64,000 nucleotides of DNA. Origin: Mesostigma viride (Eukaryota > Streptophyta > Mesostigmatophyceae > Mesostigmatales > Mesostigmataceae). Positions 29,898-39,773 of this stretch are shown piece by piece (position 1 is the stretch's first letter; each line of letters begins with the position of its first letter). The notes beneath the pieces are model-generated. The model saw only the letters and a program-made list of their open reading frames with translations. It ran no database searches and was not told where the DNA came from. The position numbers and the translations under genes were made by a program. Location of the stretch: the NCBI GenBank assembly GCA_009746045.1, contig RPFO01000089.1, positions 172,043 through 236,042 of the forward strand. Reading direction: 5' to 3'.

Positions 29898-31083
29898 ATG
29901 GAGGATGGAGCTATCAACCAACAAGCGGGCTTTATGGGCTTCGGCGGCGCGGCGCTGGGCTGGATGGACGAGATGGACGCGATGGACGCGGTGGACGCGA
30001 TGGACGCGGGGACGGCCAGGCGCTGGGAGACCAGGCTGAGGTGCCAGATAATCAGAGCCAAGGATCGCAGGGCGGGCAGCACGCGCCAGCCGCAGATCAA
30101 GCGGCGCCTAAGCGACCAACTGTTGCTGAGGGGTACGCGGTGCTAGGCCAGTTTCAGTCCATCAAGGACAATTGGCAGCCCCGGGATGCTGAGAGGATGT
30201 TAGAGGACATGAACTTGTACACGGAGATATACAACGGTGACAAGCTTCGCATCCTGGCGTCTAGTGCCTACATACGGCAGTCGGCGAGGCGGCTGTTCAA
30301 GTTTGTTCGGGAGCGACACGCGGCGGGGGACACCTGGACGGCGTTTATGACGCGACTCAGGTCGTTCCTGAGTGACAAGAGGACCATAGATGGGTCCCAC
30401 CTGAAGCAAGAATACCTGGACTACAAGCCCATCAAGGGGCAACTAGTGGTCCACGCCTTTGAAGACTTCGTCAAGCTGAGGGAGGACGCCATGGCCAAGG
30501 GCTTCTTCGTCGCAGATCGGATGGCCATGGGCGACTTTCTCAAGTCGCTGCAACTGGATCCGGTCACCATGGATAATGTGACCATCCACATGCGACAGGT
30601 CCATGGCTGGGCAGCCATGACGGATCAGTTGTATGAGTGTTTCAGCGGCAAGTACGTGGGGGTAAGCGCCCTCGTCAGAATGATGAGGAGGCCACTGAAC
30701 CCACGGTTAAGTCCATGAGGGGATCGGGCCACGGGGGCCCAGCGTCCTCGAGAGGGCCTGAGACCTCTTCAAGGGGTCGAGGAAGGTCCAGGAGGGGGCG
30801 TGACAGAAGGGCTGGACGGGGGACCCCGCCGAAGTCGGGACATCCACAGTCCCAGTTTGACTTCAAGAGGGTGGGTGGTCCTCCCAAGGCTGGGCCCAGC
30901 AGTGGGACCTCACGGGACATCAGTCAGGTGGAATGTTATTTCTGCCAGGGGAAGGGTCACTTCAGGAATGAGTGTCCCTCGTACCTGAGGCAGGAAGGTC
31001 AGAGCAAGCCAGCTCAGGGTGGCAGCAAGGACAAGGCTGGTCCATCCCAGGACAAGGGCAAGGGCAAGGCTGCTGATCATTGA
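29898..31083 (+). CDS. gag: copia-like Gag, with two frame changes
   Basis: Starts at ATG 29898 with a repeated MDAMDAV segment. The frame changes near 30,010-30,030, then GYAVLGQFQSIKDNWQPRD to YECFSGKYVG gives a helical gag core (to ~30,660). A second change at a G5 run (30,657-30,661) leads into GGKRPRQNDEEATEP, an Arg/Gly-rich region and a zinc knuckle CYFCQGKGHFRNEC (C-x2-C-x4-H-x4-C). It ends at TGA 31081. Frame changes at homopolymer G runs could be mutations, assembly errors or programmed shifts. The protein should form the particle and bind element RNA. Confidence 0.7.
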
Positions 31084-34000
31084 TATGAGCCTGCACACAT
31101 CCCTGAACCCTGGAGGGTGCCCCCAGGGGTGTGTAATGAAGCTGCTAGTGACAGCAGTGAGGGGCAGCCCCATGCTCTAGTGAAAGAGCCTATTGGACAC
31201 GATGGGGCAAGCTTGGTTACCACAGAGAGTATGCCAGCTGTAGCTGCAGTGGTTACTCGCCAACGTGCCCGCCATGGCGGTGCTGAGCCTGAGGTAGGAC
31301 CTGGTGATGTGGACCCAGGTGGATCTCAGAAGCATTCTGACCGTGCAGGACTGGCACAGGATGGTCAGGATGAGGATAGGGCTGGAGACAGTCTGACAGG
31401 CACGACCCTGGTGCCTCCTGTACATAAGGGATCTGTACATACCTTGAGTGCTAATAATGACAATAAAAGGTTTTCTCTCTTGTATGACATTGCCTCAAGG
31501 TTGCATACCATGTTTGGCCATGCAGCTCAGTCTTTGCAAGTTGCTAGACGGCTGGGAGGAAGTGAGTTGTACTCCATCTGCCAACAGGTTGCTCAAGCTT
31601 GCAAGTGCAGGCTAGTTGCTAGAAAGCCCAAGCAGTCTCATGCCAGGACTCCTATTTTGCAGCCAGGCCATGTGCAGGTAGATATTCAGAGAATCAGGGG
31701 TTTGAAGCTGCTGGTGGCAGTGGACAGATATACCAAGTACAAGACCCTAGAGATCCTGCCTGACATGGAGAAGCCTACATTGATTGCTGCTCTGAAGTTG
31801 ACAAGGAGCAGGTACCCTGGGTTGGAGTTGTTGCAGTGTGACATTCAGTTTGAGTGCTGTGAGAACCTGCCAGAGTTTCCAGAGTTGCTGATTACACCCA
31901 GGGAGAGCCACGGCCAGCAAGGGGTGGTGGAGAGAGCCATCCAAGAGATCAAGACTGTGCTGCTGGTGGAGAGGATTCCAAGGACGTCATCTGCCATTGT
32001 GACATCTGCATGGCTACGTTCTGTGGAGGACAGGCTGAACCTGAGGACTCCCATGTTCTTTGGTGACATTGCCATCAATCCTCTTATGCTGCATACCAGG
32101 ATGCTGCCAGCTGATGCTGAGCAGGCATGGAAGGAGAAGCTAGAGGCCAAGTTCCTCAAGCTGAGGCAGAAAGACAAGGGCTGGAGTGTCCTAGAACCTA
32201 ACGTTGGACAACAGGTTGTTGTGTGGAAGGAACCAAGCTTTCCAGGGAAACGTGGCAGCTGGCATGATGGGGTGGTGACCCGAGTAGAAGCCGCTGGCCA
32301 TAAGTGCTGGGTGGCCATTGATGGCTCCCAAGCAGTGCACCGTCTGTCCTGGTCAAAGATCCGTCCCCGGGGAGGTAATCAAGGAGACCTCTTCCAGGTG
32401 CCCGCTGGTGTACAAGGCGGGGGTGACGTGGAGCTTCCTGATCAGGGTGCTACAGCTGTATCGAGCCCTCAGGGTGACCCTGGCCCGGCCCCTGGGGTAC
32501 CTTCACATACGGTGGTTGGGCAAGCAGGCGGACAGGCTGCACCTCCGGAACGGCCCGACACCAGGCCTAGGGGTGTGCGTCTATCAGATATTGTACAGGC
32601 TTTGCAAAGAGCCAAGAAGGAGCCTAAGGTGTCCAAGCTTGTCCAGTTGGATGAACCTGAGGTAGCTGCCATGGAGATAGATACCAATGCACAGGTTTCT
32701 GTCATGGGACCTCAGCATACAGGAGAACTGCTGGTCGGAGAACCAAGTTGCCCCTGGGTGTCTGATTTCAGTGGTAGGACGCATCTAAGGGTGTTGGGAG
32801 AGGTTACTGCCCCTGTCATGGGTGTGGATGTGACCTTCCTTGTCCTAGAGGACTATGATGGCCCTGTGATTTTGGGTCAGAATTTTCTGGGCAATCCTGG
32901 GATTTCTATCAGAGCTACAGCTCTGAGAAGAGATGGCTGGGGGATGATTCCCCTAGAAAATTTCAGGACAACATTTCCAGTCAGGTGCAGGGCCAAGCCG
33001 GTCAAGGGTGTAAAATGGGATGAAGGGGAGGTGCCCCCAGCGGCCAGTTTGGTTATTCCAGCTGTGTTGCACCCCAGCAGTATTGGCATAACTCACAGGA
33101 GCCTTGCTGCACACTCTCCTTTGACATATGACCAGCTGGTCCAAGAGATGAGCTCGCCTACTTTGTTTGAGGCTTGGAAGCTCGCCTTCTCCAAGGCATT
33201 GGAGGAGTGGTTGCAGTTTGAGTGTGCTGCACCAACAGACAGACGTCCCCCAGCATCAAGGAAGCTTGCTTTGAGATTTGTGCTGAAGAGGAAGGTTGTG
33301 GATGAGGTATCAGTGCCCCATGTCAGGCCTGTCCTGAATGAGTATCACGGCACGGGGAGTCTGCCAGGAGAGGAGCTATACACGCCAGGGATGCTACACG
33401 ACACATGGAGAATTTTGCTATGTCTCTACGTGGGGTTGCTGAACAGGGGAGCAGCTATGTCATCAGTGCTGCTGGACTTCAAGAGGGCATTTTTAAAATC
33501 TGATCCAGAAGTGGCCAGGAGGGTGTGGAAGCAGGATGAGCCTTACTGTGTTGAGGTGCCTGCCATCTGGAAGCTGGAGCTGCATCAACAATTCCTGGTT
33601 ATTCTGAAGGGCCTGGAAGGACTCAGGTCGAGCCCAATCATCTGGAGACTCACGCTGCAGGAAGCTCTGATCAGTGAGTGTGGCTTGAGAGTGTCTTCAG
33701 TTGATCCCTGTTTGCTGCTGGCCCAATGGGAGGGTCTGCCAGTGTATGCTAGTTTGCATGGAGATGATCTGCATTTGCTAGCCCCCACGACCTGGCTGAA
33801 GAAGTTTATTCCTGTCATCAGTGGCAAGTTTTCACTGGGCAAGGAGCTGTGGCAGGAGCCCAACAAGCCTGTAGTGTTCTGTGGAATGCAGGCTACCCTG
33901 TTCAGGAGGGACGGGGAGTGGAGTATCAGGCTTCAGGCTGGAGGAGATTATAAACAGACCATTGTGAAGGCCTTGCCAGAGAAGATCACCCAGGCTGCAG

Positions 34001-34674
34001 GACCTGAGTTGAGAGGCATGTGGGCCTGGTTTGCCAGCATCTGTGGTCCGTCTTTGATGGTCCATAGCAGAATGCCTGATGAGGTGCTTGAGGATGAGAA
34101 GCCTCGAGTCATAGCCCGGTTGGTGGAGAGTACCCCTGATCTGATTTTGTCTGGGATTGACTTTGCCCAGCCTATCACCTTGGAGATCTTTGTTGACAGT
34201 TCCATGGATGCTCGCCAGGTTACCAAGGTCAGGGGGAGATCTGCTGCTCTGTTTGCTTTTTATCAGAGCAGGGCAAGTTTGTTCAGCTGGTACAGCAGAC
34301 TGCAGAAGAGGGTCTGTATCAGTTCAGATGTGGCAGAATGCAGGGCCATATGCGAGGGGATCCAGTCCAGCCTGTACATAAAGGAGTTAATGCTGGAGCT
34401 GGCTTCAGTTACCCCTTGGACCTTGCAGATGGAGACGTTGTTGCTAACAGACAGCATGGGTATGGTCCAGTTTGTTCACAAGCAGCTGGCCAGGAGCCGG
34501 GACCTGGATTATTTGTTGCTGAAGGAGTTGGCCAGTTTGGTTGACTTGAAGCATATCCCTGGCGAGGAGAACCCTGCTGATGCATTGACAAAGCTGCCAC
34601 ACAAGGCCCCAGCCCAGTACAATGTACTGAGGAAGCTCATGAATGCTGACTGTCAAGTCGGTCTATCTGTCTAA
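31084..34674 (+). CDS. pol: copia-like Pol: integrase, protease-like, RT, RNase H
   Basis: Open in the same frame as the end of gag, separated only by TGA (31081-31083), and with no ATG near its start, so readthrough is implied. Numbering codons from 31117: integrase zinc region ~125-165; catalytic D189 (VQVDIQ), D242 (LQCDIQ), E272 (GVVERAI), with D-to-E spacing shorter than usual; SH3-like tail ~355-430; protease-like domain ~515-600 with DTNA at 522-525 and VILGQNFLG at 584-592; RT ~690-900 with VLLDFKRAFLKSD and LHGDDLHLL; RNase H from ~1015 with IFVDSSMDA and HIPGEENPADALTK. Normal copia order puts protease before integrase. The protease has Asn where Gly is usual. Confidence 0.85.
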   Translation, partial: YEPAHIPEPWRVPPGVCNEAASDSSEGQPHALVKEPIGHDGASLVTTESMPAVAAVVTRQRARHGGAEPEVGPGDVDPGGSQKHSDRAGLAQDGQDEDRAGDSLTGTTLVPPVHKGSVHTLSANNDNKRFSLLYDIASRLHTMFGHAAQSLQVARRLGGSELYSICQQVAQACKCRLVARKPKQSHARTPILQPGHVQVDIQRIRGLKLLVAVDRYTKYKTLEILPDMEKPTLIAALKLTRSRYPGLELLQCDIQFECCENLPEFPELLITPRESHGQQGVVERAIQEIKTVLLVERIPRTSSAIVTSAWLRSVEDRLNLRTPMFFGDIAINPLMLHTRMLPADAEQAWKEKLEAKFLKLRQKDKGWSVLEPNVGQQVVVWKEPSFPGKRGSWHDGVVTRVEAAGHKCWVAIDGSQAVHRLSWSKIRPRGGNQGDLFQVPAGVQGGGDVELPDQGATAVSSPQGDPGPAPGVPSHTVVGQAGGQAAPPERPDTRPRGVRLSDIVQALQRAKKEPKVSKLVQLDEPEVAAMEIDTNAQVSVMGPQHTGELLVGEPSCPWVSDFSGRTHLRVLGEVTAPVMGVDVTFLVLEDYDGPVILGQNFLGNPGISIRATALRRDGWGMIPLENFRTTFPVRCRAKPVKGVKWDEGEVPPAASLVIPAVLHPSSIGITHRSLAAHSPLTYDQLVQEMSSPTLFEAWKLAFSKALEEWLQFECAAPTDRRPPASRKLALRFVLKRKVVDEVSVPHVRPVLNEYHGTGSLPGEELYTPGMLHDTWRILLCLYVGLLNRGAAMSSVLLDFKRAFLKSDPEVARRVWKQDEPYCVEVPAIWKLELHQQFLVILKGLEGLRSSPIIWRLTLQEALISECGLRVSSVDPCLLLAQWEGLPVYASLHGDDLHLLAPTTWLKKFIPVISGKFSLGKELWQEPNKPVVFCGMQATLFRRDGEWSIRLQAGGDYKQTIVKALPEKITQAAGPELRGMWAWFASICGPSLMVHSRMPDEVLEDEKPRVIARLVESTPDLILSGIDFAQPITLEIFVDSSMDARQVTKVRGRSAALFAFYQSRASLFSWYSRLQKRVCISSDVAECRAICEGIQSSLYIKELMLELASVTPWTLQMETLLLTDSMGMVQFVHKQLARSRDLDYLLLKELASLVDLKHIPGEENPADALTKLPHKAPAQYNVLRKLMNADCQVGLSV

Positions 34675-35403
34675 AAGCTGAGAGCTGGGTGCTTAAGTCT
34701 CTGGATATCAGGCTGGGAGCTTGATTGTACATAATCCTGAGCACACCTTGAGGGGTGAGACATGTCTCTGGTGTGGGAATGTCTGACATTGTCTCTGATG
34801 GAGAGATGTCTATCTGGGGTTTTCATCTCAGTCTGAGGTTTCCCCAGATCTGTGGTTTGTGGGCGGGGTTCGATTCCCTGGTGCCGTCTTAAGGCGGAGT
34901 TTCACGGACTGGCTGACCCATCCACCATGCTGGTGAGGTGGCGACAGGTCCCCTGATTTTCCACGGTTGGAACGAGTAGGGAGCTTGTGTTTTGCATGTG
35001 CTTCGCGTAGATGTTGTGTCTGGTTCGATAAGGGGCAGCAGACCGGCGCCGACTCCCGTCTGGGGGTCAGCAATGTTTTCTGATGAGCTGTTGTGGGTGA
35101 TCTGTGGGGTTTCGCCTAAGGTCCTGAAGGTTGTACATACTTCTCAAGTTCTTAACTGAACACCTATGGGCTGCCACAGTTGGCCAACCTCTTGTACATG
35201 GGTAACACAACGAGCCTCCCGTGAAGGGATAGGGACTCATTGTAATTTGTTTGTGCTCCTGAGCCAGTATGGGTGCTATGTACATATAATAAGGAATCCA
35301 AGCTGACTGTCATGCCCAGCGGGTTGTGACTTGTAGTCTGGGGAGGATATCCAGTACCCATTGTGTGTGTTTGTATGTAGACTTGTGTGAGCTGCTACAG
35401 CTC
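34675..35403 (+). other. 3' untranslated region of copia-like element
   Basis: About 730 bp with no ORF of note. Contains GGTTCGATTCCCTGGTGCC at 34868-34886, a perfect B-box (GGTTCGATTCC) in a tRNA-3'-end-like context. The decayed relative at 58380-60593 has the same block at 60572-60590. Confidence 0.55.
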
Positions 35404-35421
35404 AAGAAAAGAAAGGATTGG
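35404..35421 (+). promoter_or_regulatory. polypurine tract of copia-like element
   Basis: AAGAAAAGAAAGGATTGG immediately precedes the 3' LTR start at 35422. It is the expected plus-strand primer. Confidence 0.75.
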
Positions 35422-36119
35422 AGTTAACGCCAAGCGCATTGGCGTGATCCTGATTCGGCATATCTCTGCGATTCCAGCGGCACCGGAACGAGTTCATTCC
35501 GACAAGTATCAAGAAAGTTATGGCGTTCCGACTTCCCGGTCGCGCGCGAGCGCGAGCCGGCTGTTCTTCTAAGTCGGACGTGAATATTTGCCGACGACAT
35601 ATGGGGTCGACAGTAATTCCTGGGCTGACAGGAATTAGGTGCTGTACCTACGACGGTATTGGATTAATACGTCGTACGCAGGAAATAGGAACCTTAACCT
35701 GTGGTCTGTTGGTACCGCAGGCTTAGTCCTGGACTTCTAGGTGCAGATGCAATAATCACTGTGGTGACTGTACTCTGTGGTCACTGTGCCTGTATGGCAG
35801 ACCTACTGTATAGGAGTCGGGCACTGTACAGGTAGTGAATACTGTACCGGGGGTGTTATTACTGAGCAGGCCTGCTAGGCTGCTCAGGACTAGCAAGCAC
35901 AGTGCACAAGTATATAAACAATAGGCCAGTGCCAAATGGGCATCTCTTGCGAGCCCGCCTCACGTGTTGTGCCTTGACTTGGCAAGCGCGTGTACAAGCT
36001 TCACGTGTGTGAGCGCTGTAAACATTATCCGATTTAACAAAGCTCCGTTTCCAACCATATCATACATTGCTGCATTGCAACCATATCCTTCACATTGCAT
36101 GTGCTAAGAAAGCTTAACT
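35422..36119 (+). repeat. 3' LTR of the copia-like element
   Basis: 698 bp, AGTTAA...TTAACT, with TATATAAA at 35911. Followed by the duplication AGGCT (36120-36124). Confidence 0.9.
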
Positions 36120-36984
36120 AGGCTAGCACCCGCCATATCATAGGCGCCACGTATGGAAGGAGGCAAGAGTGAGCGAGTGCAAGAGGCCGCCGGAGGCATT
36201 ACGTCGCAGGCTGCGGGGTATTTGGTGTGACTCGCGATGCACATAAATGCCTTATTTAGCCATGCAGGCTGCTGCTAGCCAGCCACCGTACCATATGTGT
36301 TAATGGTTTAGGGAAGCTGGGTCAGGTTGCTGGCATGCATGGTATCCTGCACGCTAGCCACATTGTTGGCAGCCCGTATGGATTCTTGCTTCATGTAGAT
36401 CAATATTGCATGGTGGCCTACCACGAGTAGGCAAGATGTCTGTTTCTGGCACAATGTCTGATTACTTTTGGCAAGTTGGCCAGCTGACCGTGTGCTGTAT
36501 TTCAGTCCTAGTATGTAGCAATTCCATGCTGCCAGAGATGACGTGGTTATAAGTTCAACATACAGTAATGGTGGCAGCAATCTCTATACCTCTGCAAGTG
36601 TCATTGCGCATGCATATCTACTTGTGTTATTATCCTTTTCAGGTGTGCACTGATTGTGCATGCAACTTTGTTATGGTGTGCTTTTAAGAGACTTAACCCA
36701 AAGGATTAATAAAACAGGACAGTGCTTGTACTTGCAAGCAGCAACGGTAATGCCAATGTCATGAGATGATGACATGATGTGTCACATATAGGCATGTGGT
36801 GCATTGCAAGAACACAAAGAAAACATGCCTGATTGGTCAGAATGTTGAGGAAGCCCCTGAACCATTCAAAAAACAGCATTTTCAAGAGTCACCGTACGAT
36901 TTGCGTATAATACCCCGTACGAGCGTATTATACCCAATACCCATGGGCCGCGTACGATTGCGTATTGCGTATGCCTGTACACTG
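36120..36984 (+). mobile_element. hAT element copy 2, right part
   Basis: Continues from 28088 and matches 59685-60546 of copy 3. Ends GCGTATGCCTGTACACTG at 36984, the hAT terminus. The next 8 bases, GTCGTAAT, would be the target duplication, whose left partner is lost. The target is a LINE reverse transcriptase frame. Confidence 0.85.
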
Positions 36985-36986
36985 GT

Positions 36987-38163
36987 CGTAATACTGTCAT
37001 GGCTGTATTTGTCGCGTGCCGGTTGATGGAGGAGGTGCGTCGCCTTTGCCCTGATGGTTTGCCGCTGGTCTTCATTTTTGTCGACTACATCAAGGCCTTG
37101 ACACGGTCCTCTGAGGAGAGGCTCTTTGGGCCATCCTAGCTCTGGACCGGGTACCACCAGCGTTTATTGCTGCCATTCGTCAACTGTGTGAGGGCTCACA
37201 GGCAGTAGTGCGGACTGCGGAAGGCACCACCCCACCATTCTCTTCACCACGGGGTGTGGCAAGGTTGTGTCCTGTCCCCATATCTGTTCATTATTGTCGT
37301 GGATCACGTCATGCGCCGGGCACGTGCGCGCTTTATTGCTCTTAAGGGGTTCGAGCCAGGCTCGGACATCCTTGACGAGAAAGAGCACGGCGGGGTTGGC
37401 ACTGGCTACCGCCTGGCCGACCTGATTTATGCGGACGACACCACCCTCATCGCGCGCCCCGAGCACATTCAGACCTGGCTGGACTGTCTGGGCTTGGAGG
37501 CCAGGGCGGTGGGGTTGGAGATTAGTGTCAAAACTGAGGCGATGGTGATTGGGGCCTCCAGTCGGCAGTCGCCCGCTGTTGCCGCGCCTGCTCGACGGGA
37601 CGGAGGTCCCGTTCCGTGACCGCTTCAAACTGTTGGGGAGCATGCTCCCTGACACCGCCGACGATGTGGACATCCGCATCGGCCTGGCCTGGGCCAGGCT
37701 CCGTTCGCTCAACACCTACTGGCGCTCGAAGGGCCTGGGCGAGCACCGCAAGCGCATGCTCTTCAAGGTCCTCGTCCTCACGGTGCTCACGTATGGCGCC
37801 GAGGCGTGGACACTCACGGACACACTGGCAGCCAAGCTAGACGGCACGGTTTACAGGATGCTCCGACAGGTCCTGAATGTAGGGTTTTCCAAGCATAAGT
37901 CATTAGAGTCTCTGTATCAGGGTATGCCTCGTATTTCGGACGAGATTAGGCAGCGTAGGATAGCATTTGTAGGTCATCTTGCTCGCACCACCCAGGTCGA
38001 CACCGCCCTTGGTCTGGCCGGCCCCCAGCGGCTTGGCCAACCAGGGCGGCATATCTTGACCTGGCCTGGCCCCAAGGACATTCCCAGGAAGCTAGGTAAA
38101 CCTGCCATGAACCACACCCAGATGCTGCTGGCCGACCTAGTGGTCCCAGCCCCGCCAGTTTGA
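36987..38163 (+). pseudogene. LINE type A reverse transcriptase, broken
   Basis: Non-LTR RT. Reading starts RNTVMAVFVACRLMEEVRRL directly after the hAT end, then FIFVDYIKAL (RT block A), a frame change near 37,080, GVWQGCVLSPYLF (block B), LADLIYADDTTLI (catalytic YADD), another frame change near 37,560, then FKLLGSMLPD, LTYGAEAWTL, RRIAFVGHLAR and the C-terminal QPGRHILTWPGPKDIP. A CR1/Jockey/RTE-like set of blocks. The endonuclease part is absent: upstream sequence is replaced by the hAT insertion. At least two frame breaks, so inactive. Confidence 0.8.
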
Positions 38164-38440
38164 ACACCGCATCCACTCCCTCTCCCTTCTTTGGTCTGCC
38201 ATGCAGAACAAGCAGAGGTGGCAGAAGATTGTCCAGGCTCACATGCCAGCCCCTGTGGGCAAGCCACCTCCCCCCAAGAGGAAGAGGGGTTTTGCTGAGT
38301 AGTGTAGGTAGAATTTTCTAGACTAGATAGCTCAGAATTAGGATTAGATCGATTACGCGGCTTCTCCCACCTCCACCCACCCAAGGAATACGTGCTACAT
38401 GATCTCCCAACGGAGGCATGTTATAATTTAATTTAATTTA
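38164..38440 (+). repeat. 3' end of LINE type A with hairpin and TTTAA tail
   Basis: The coding tail continues in another frame (LLWSAMQNKQRWQKIVQ, KRKRGFAE, stop ~38,302). It is followed by a short UTR, a hairpin GATCTCCCAACGGAGGC (CTCC/GGAG stem, CAAC loop) at ~38,401-38,417, and (TTTAA)n at 38,426-38,445. Confidence 0.65.
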
Positions 38441-38444
38441 ATTT

Positions 38445-38522
38445 AATGATGTGTTTATGATTTGATTTTTTTTTTTAAATTAAAAAAGTACCTGTTTTGA
38501 GGGAAATCCATCAACGTGAGTA
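38445..38522. repeat. fragment of Kolobok-family 3' half
   Basis: AT-rich block resembling 22,080-22,140 of the non-autonomous element 20521-22432 (CATCAACGTGAGTAAAC shared with ~21,966). Low certainty because of low complexity. Confidence 0.35.
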
Positions 38523-38870
38523 AACATCAAGGAGACAACCAGCGCAGGCCAGAAATCGGGAGAATCCGGACCATGGTAGCTCGAGCCTGCCGTTATCTTG
38601 TCCGCGTGTTCGAGTCGTTCAGGATGATGAAGATGAATGGTGATGGAAATGTGTATCCTTGTGCATTGAAATTATGGCTGGCTTACGTGTAGAGCGACTA
38701 GATGACGTGAGTAAACATGAAGGAGACAACCAGCGCAGGCCAGAAATCGGGAGAATCCGAACCATGGTAGCTCGAGCCTGCCGTTATCTTGTCCGCGTGT
38801 TCGAGTCGTTCAGGATGATGAAGATGAATGGTGATGGAAAGGTGTATCCTTGTTATGCACATGCTTATTT
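38523..38870 (+). repeat. dispersed repeat B, two tandem copies
   Basis: Two ~195-bp copies starting at about 38523 and 38720, each with AAGGAGACAACCAGCGCAGG and ending AATGGTGATGGAAA. Other copies are at 23906-24091 (inverted) and 45436-45780. Unknown function. Confidence 0.75.
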
Positions 38871-38929
38871 CTTGGTCCCAATTAGGTAGAATTTCTCAAA
38901 AGTGGGGGAACTATAATAGGGGAATATAT

Positions 38930-39216
38930 TCTGATTTGGCACGCCGCAAAGGTGAAAACCATTTGCGTTTAGTGCCGGTCCGCGGAAAACGCGATCTGCA
39001 AATGAATCCGACCGGAATCGAACTGGGGACCTCTCGCACCAACTTTTGCTGACTATAGGACGGACGTCTCCGGATCCTAAGGCATCGCCAACTTACACCT
39101 ACAGTCATCCGCAAAAGTTCTCCTTTCCGGGGAGTGATGCAAGCCTTTCGGATTTGGTACTAGATAAATCATTCGAGATCTGTGTGTGTAGGAGTACTAC
39201 ACACGTGTCTGCACTC
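38930..39216 (-). mobile_element. SINE-like element with tRNA-type promoter
   Basis: Flanked by an 11-bp duplication GGGGAATATAT (38919-38929 and 39217-39227). On the minus strand CTATAGTCAGCAAAAG (A-box-like) is followed ~25 bp later by AGTTCGATTCC (B-box, one mismatch) at ~39,012-39,022. The second copy at 45507-45646 shares the tRNA-like part and body. The extra ~145 bp upstream of the tRNA-like part is unique to this copy. Confidence 0.65.
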
Positions 39217-39227
39217 GGGGAATATAT

Positions 39228-39449
39228 GATTTGGTCCCACTGATATGTTTGCCCATTGTCCTAGGAAAAATGTGACTAAAACTGATAGCGTCTTTTTTCT
39301 ATTCTTAGCGTATTACCTGCGTATGGTAGGGGCTCGCACCCCCCCCAAGTGGCTGTAATTTTTTTTTTTTTTAATCAGATTTATGGTCCCCGATCATTTA
39401 GAAAAGACATTGGATTTTTAGCACATGCATAGGTATGGTTTCCAGAAAA
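39228..39449 (+). repeat. Kolobok-family 3' subterminal remnant
   Basis: TAGCGTCTTTTTTCTATTC, then a run of C with AAGTGGCTG, and ATTTATGGTCCCC match 22,260-22,400. The terminal CCCC-TTAA is missing; LINE sequence follows. Confidence 0.6.
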
Positions 39450-39756
39450 GAATGATGTTAGACGCCGCAAGGCCCGCACCTTCAAGGAACAGCTAGTTAC
39501 TAGAGGACATGGGGGGCCTAGGCCTCTCCGTGATTTGGAAGAAGATGATGGACAAGGCCAAGTGGGCCCAGGTCATAGAGGACAACGAGCCCCCCCCCTG
39601 TGGGGAAGCGCCCACGTGCGCAAACCCGTGGGAGGCACGCCAGACAGCTCCCCTAGGGCATTGTTAGGCTGTCTCGATAGATGTTGTAGTTAGAATGCTG
39701 TTAGATAGATGTCGTAGGTAGCTGATGTAGATAGATTAGACCGGTAGGACTGTTTG
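39450..39756 (+). mobile_element. LINE type C, 5'-truncated
   Basis: Same family as 24595-24992 on the other strand. It has AGACGCCGCAAGGCCCGCAC, a frameshifted coding tail, then a 3' UTR ending TAGACCGGTAGGACTG...GCACC directly followed by (CATC)n at 39757. Confidence 0.65.
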
Positions 39757-39773
39757 CACCCATCCATCCATCC

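Larger units (their letters stand above)
28089..36119 (+). mobile_element. Ty1/copia-like LTR retrotransposon, 8.03 kb, permuted pol
   Basis: LTRs of 696 and 698 bp (28089-28784, 35422-36119), 5-bp duplication AGGCT, polypurine tract, extra 5' ORF, gag with zinc knuckle, and pol. The LTR ends are AGTTAA...TTAACT instead of TG...CA. Pol order is integrase, protease-like, RT, RNase H. RT and RNase H are copia type. It is inserted in a hAT element. The LTRs differ at perhaps ten sites over ~700 bp, so the insertion is moderately young. Confidence 0.9.

Noticed and set aside
34868-34886. tRNA gene or primer site at GGTTCGATTCC
   Set aside because: It lies in the 3' UTR far from the 5' LTR and no full tRNA folds around it; kept only as a B-box-like note.
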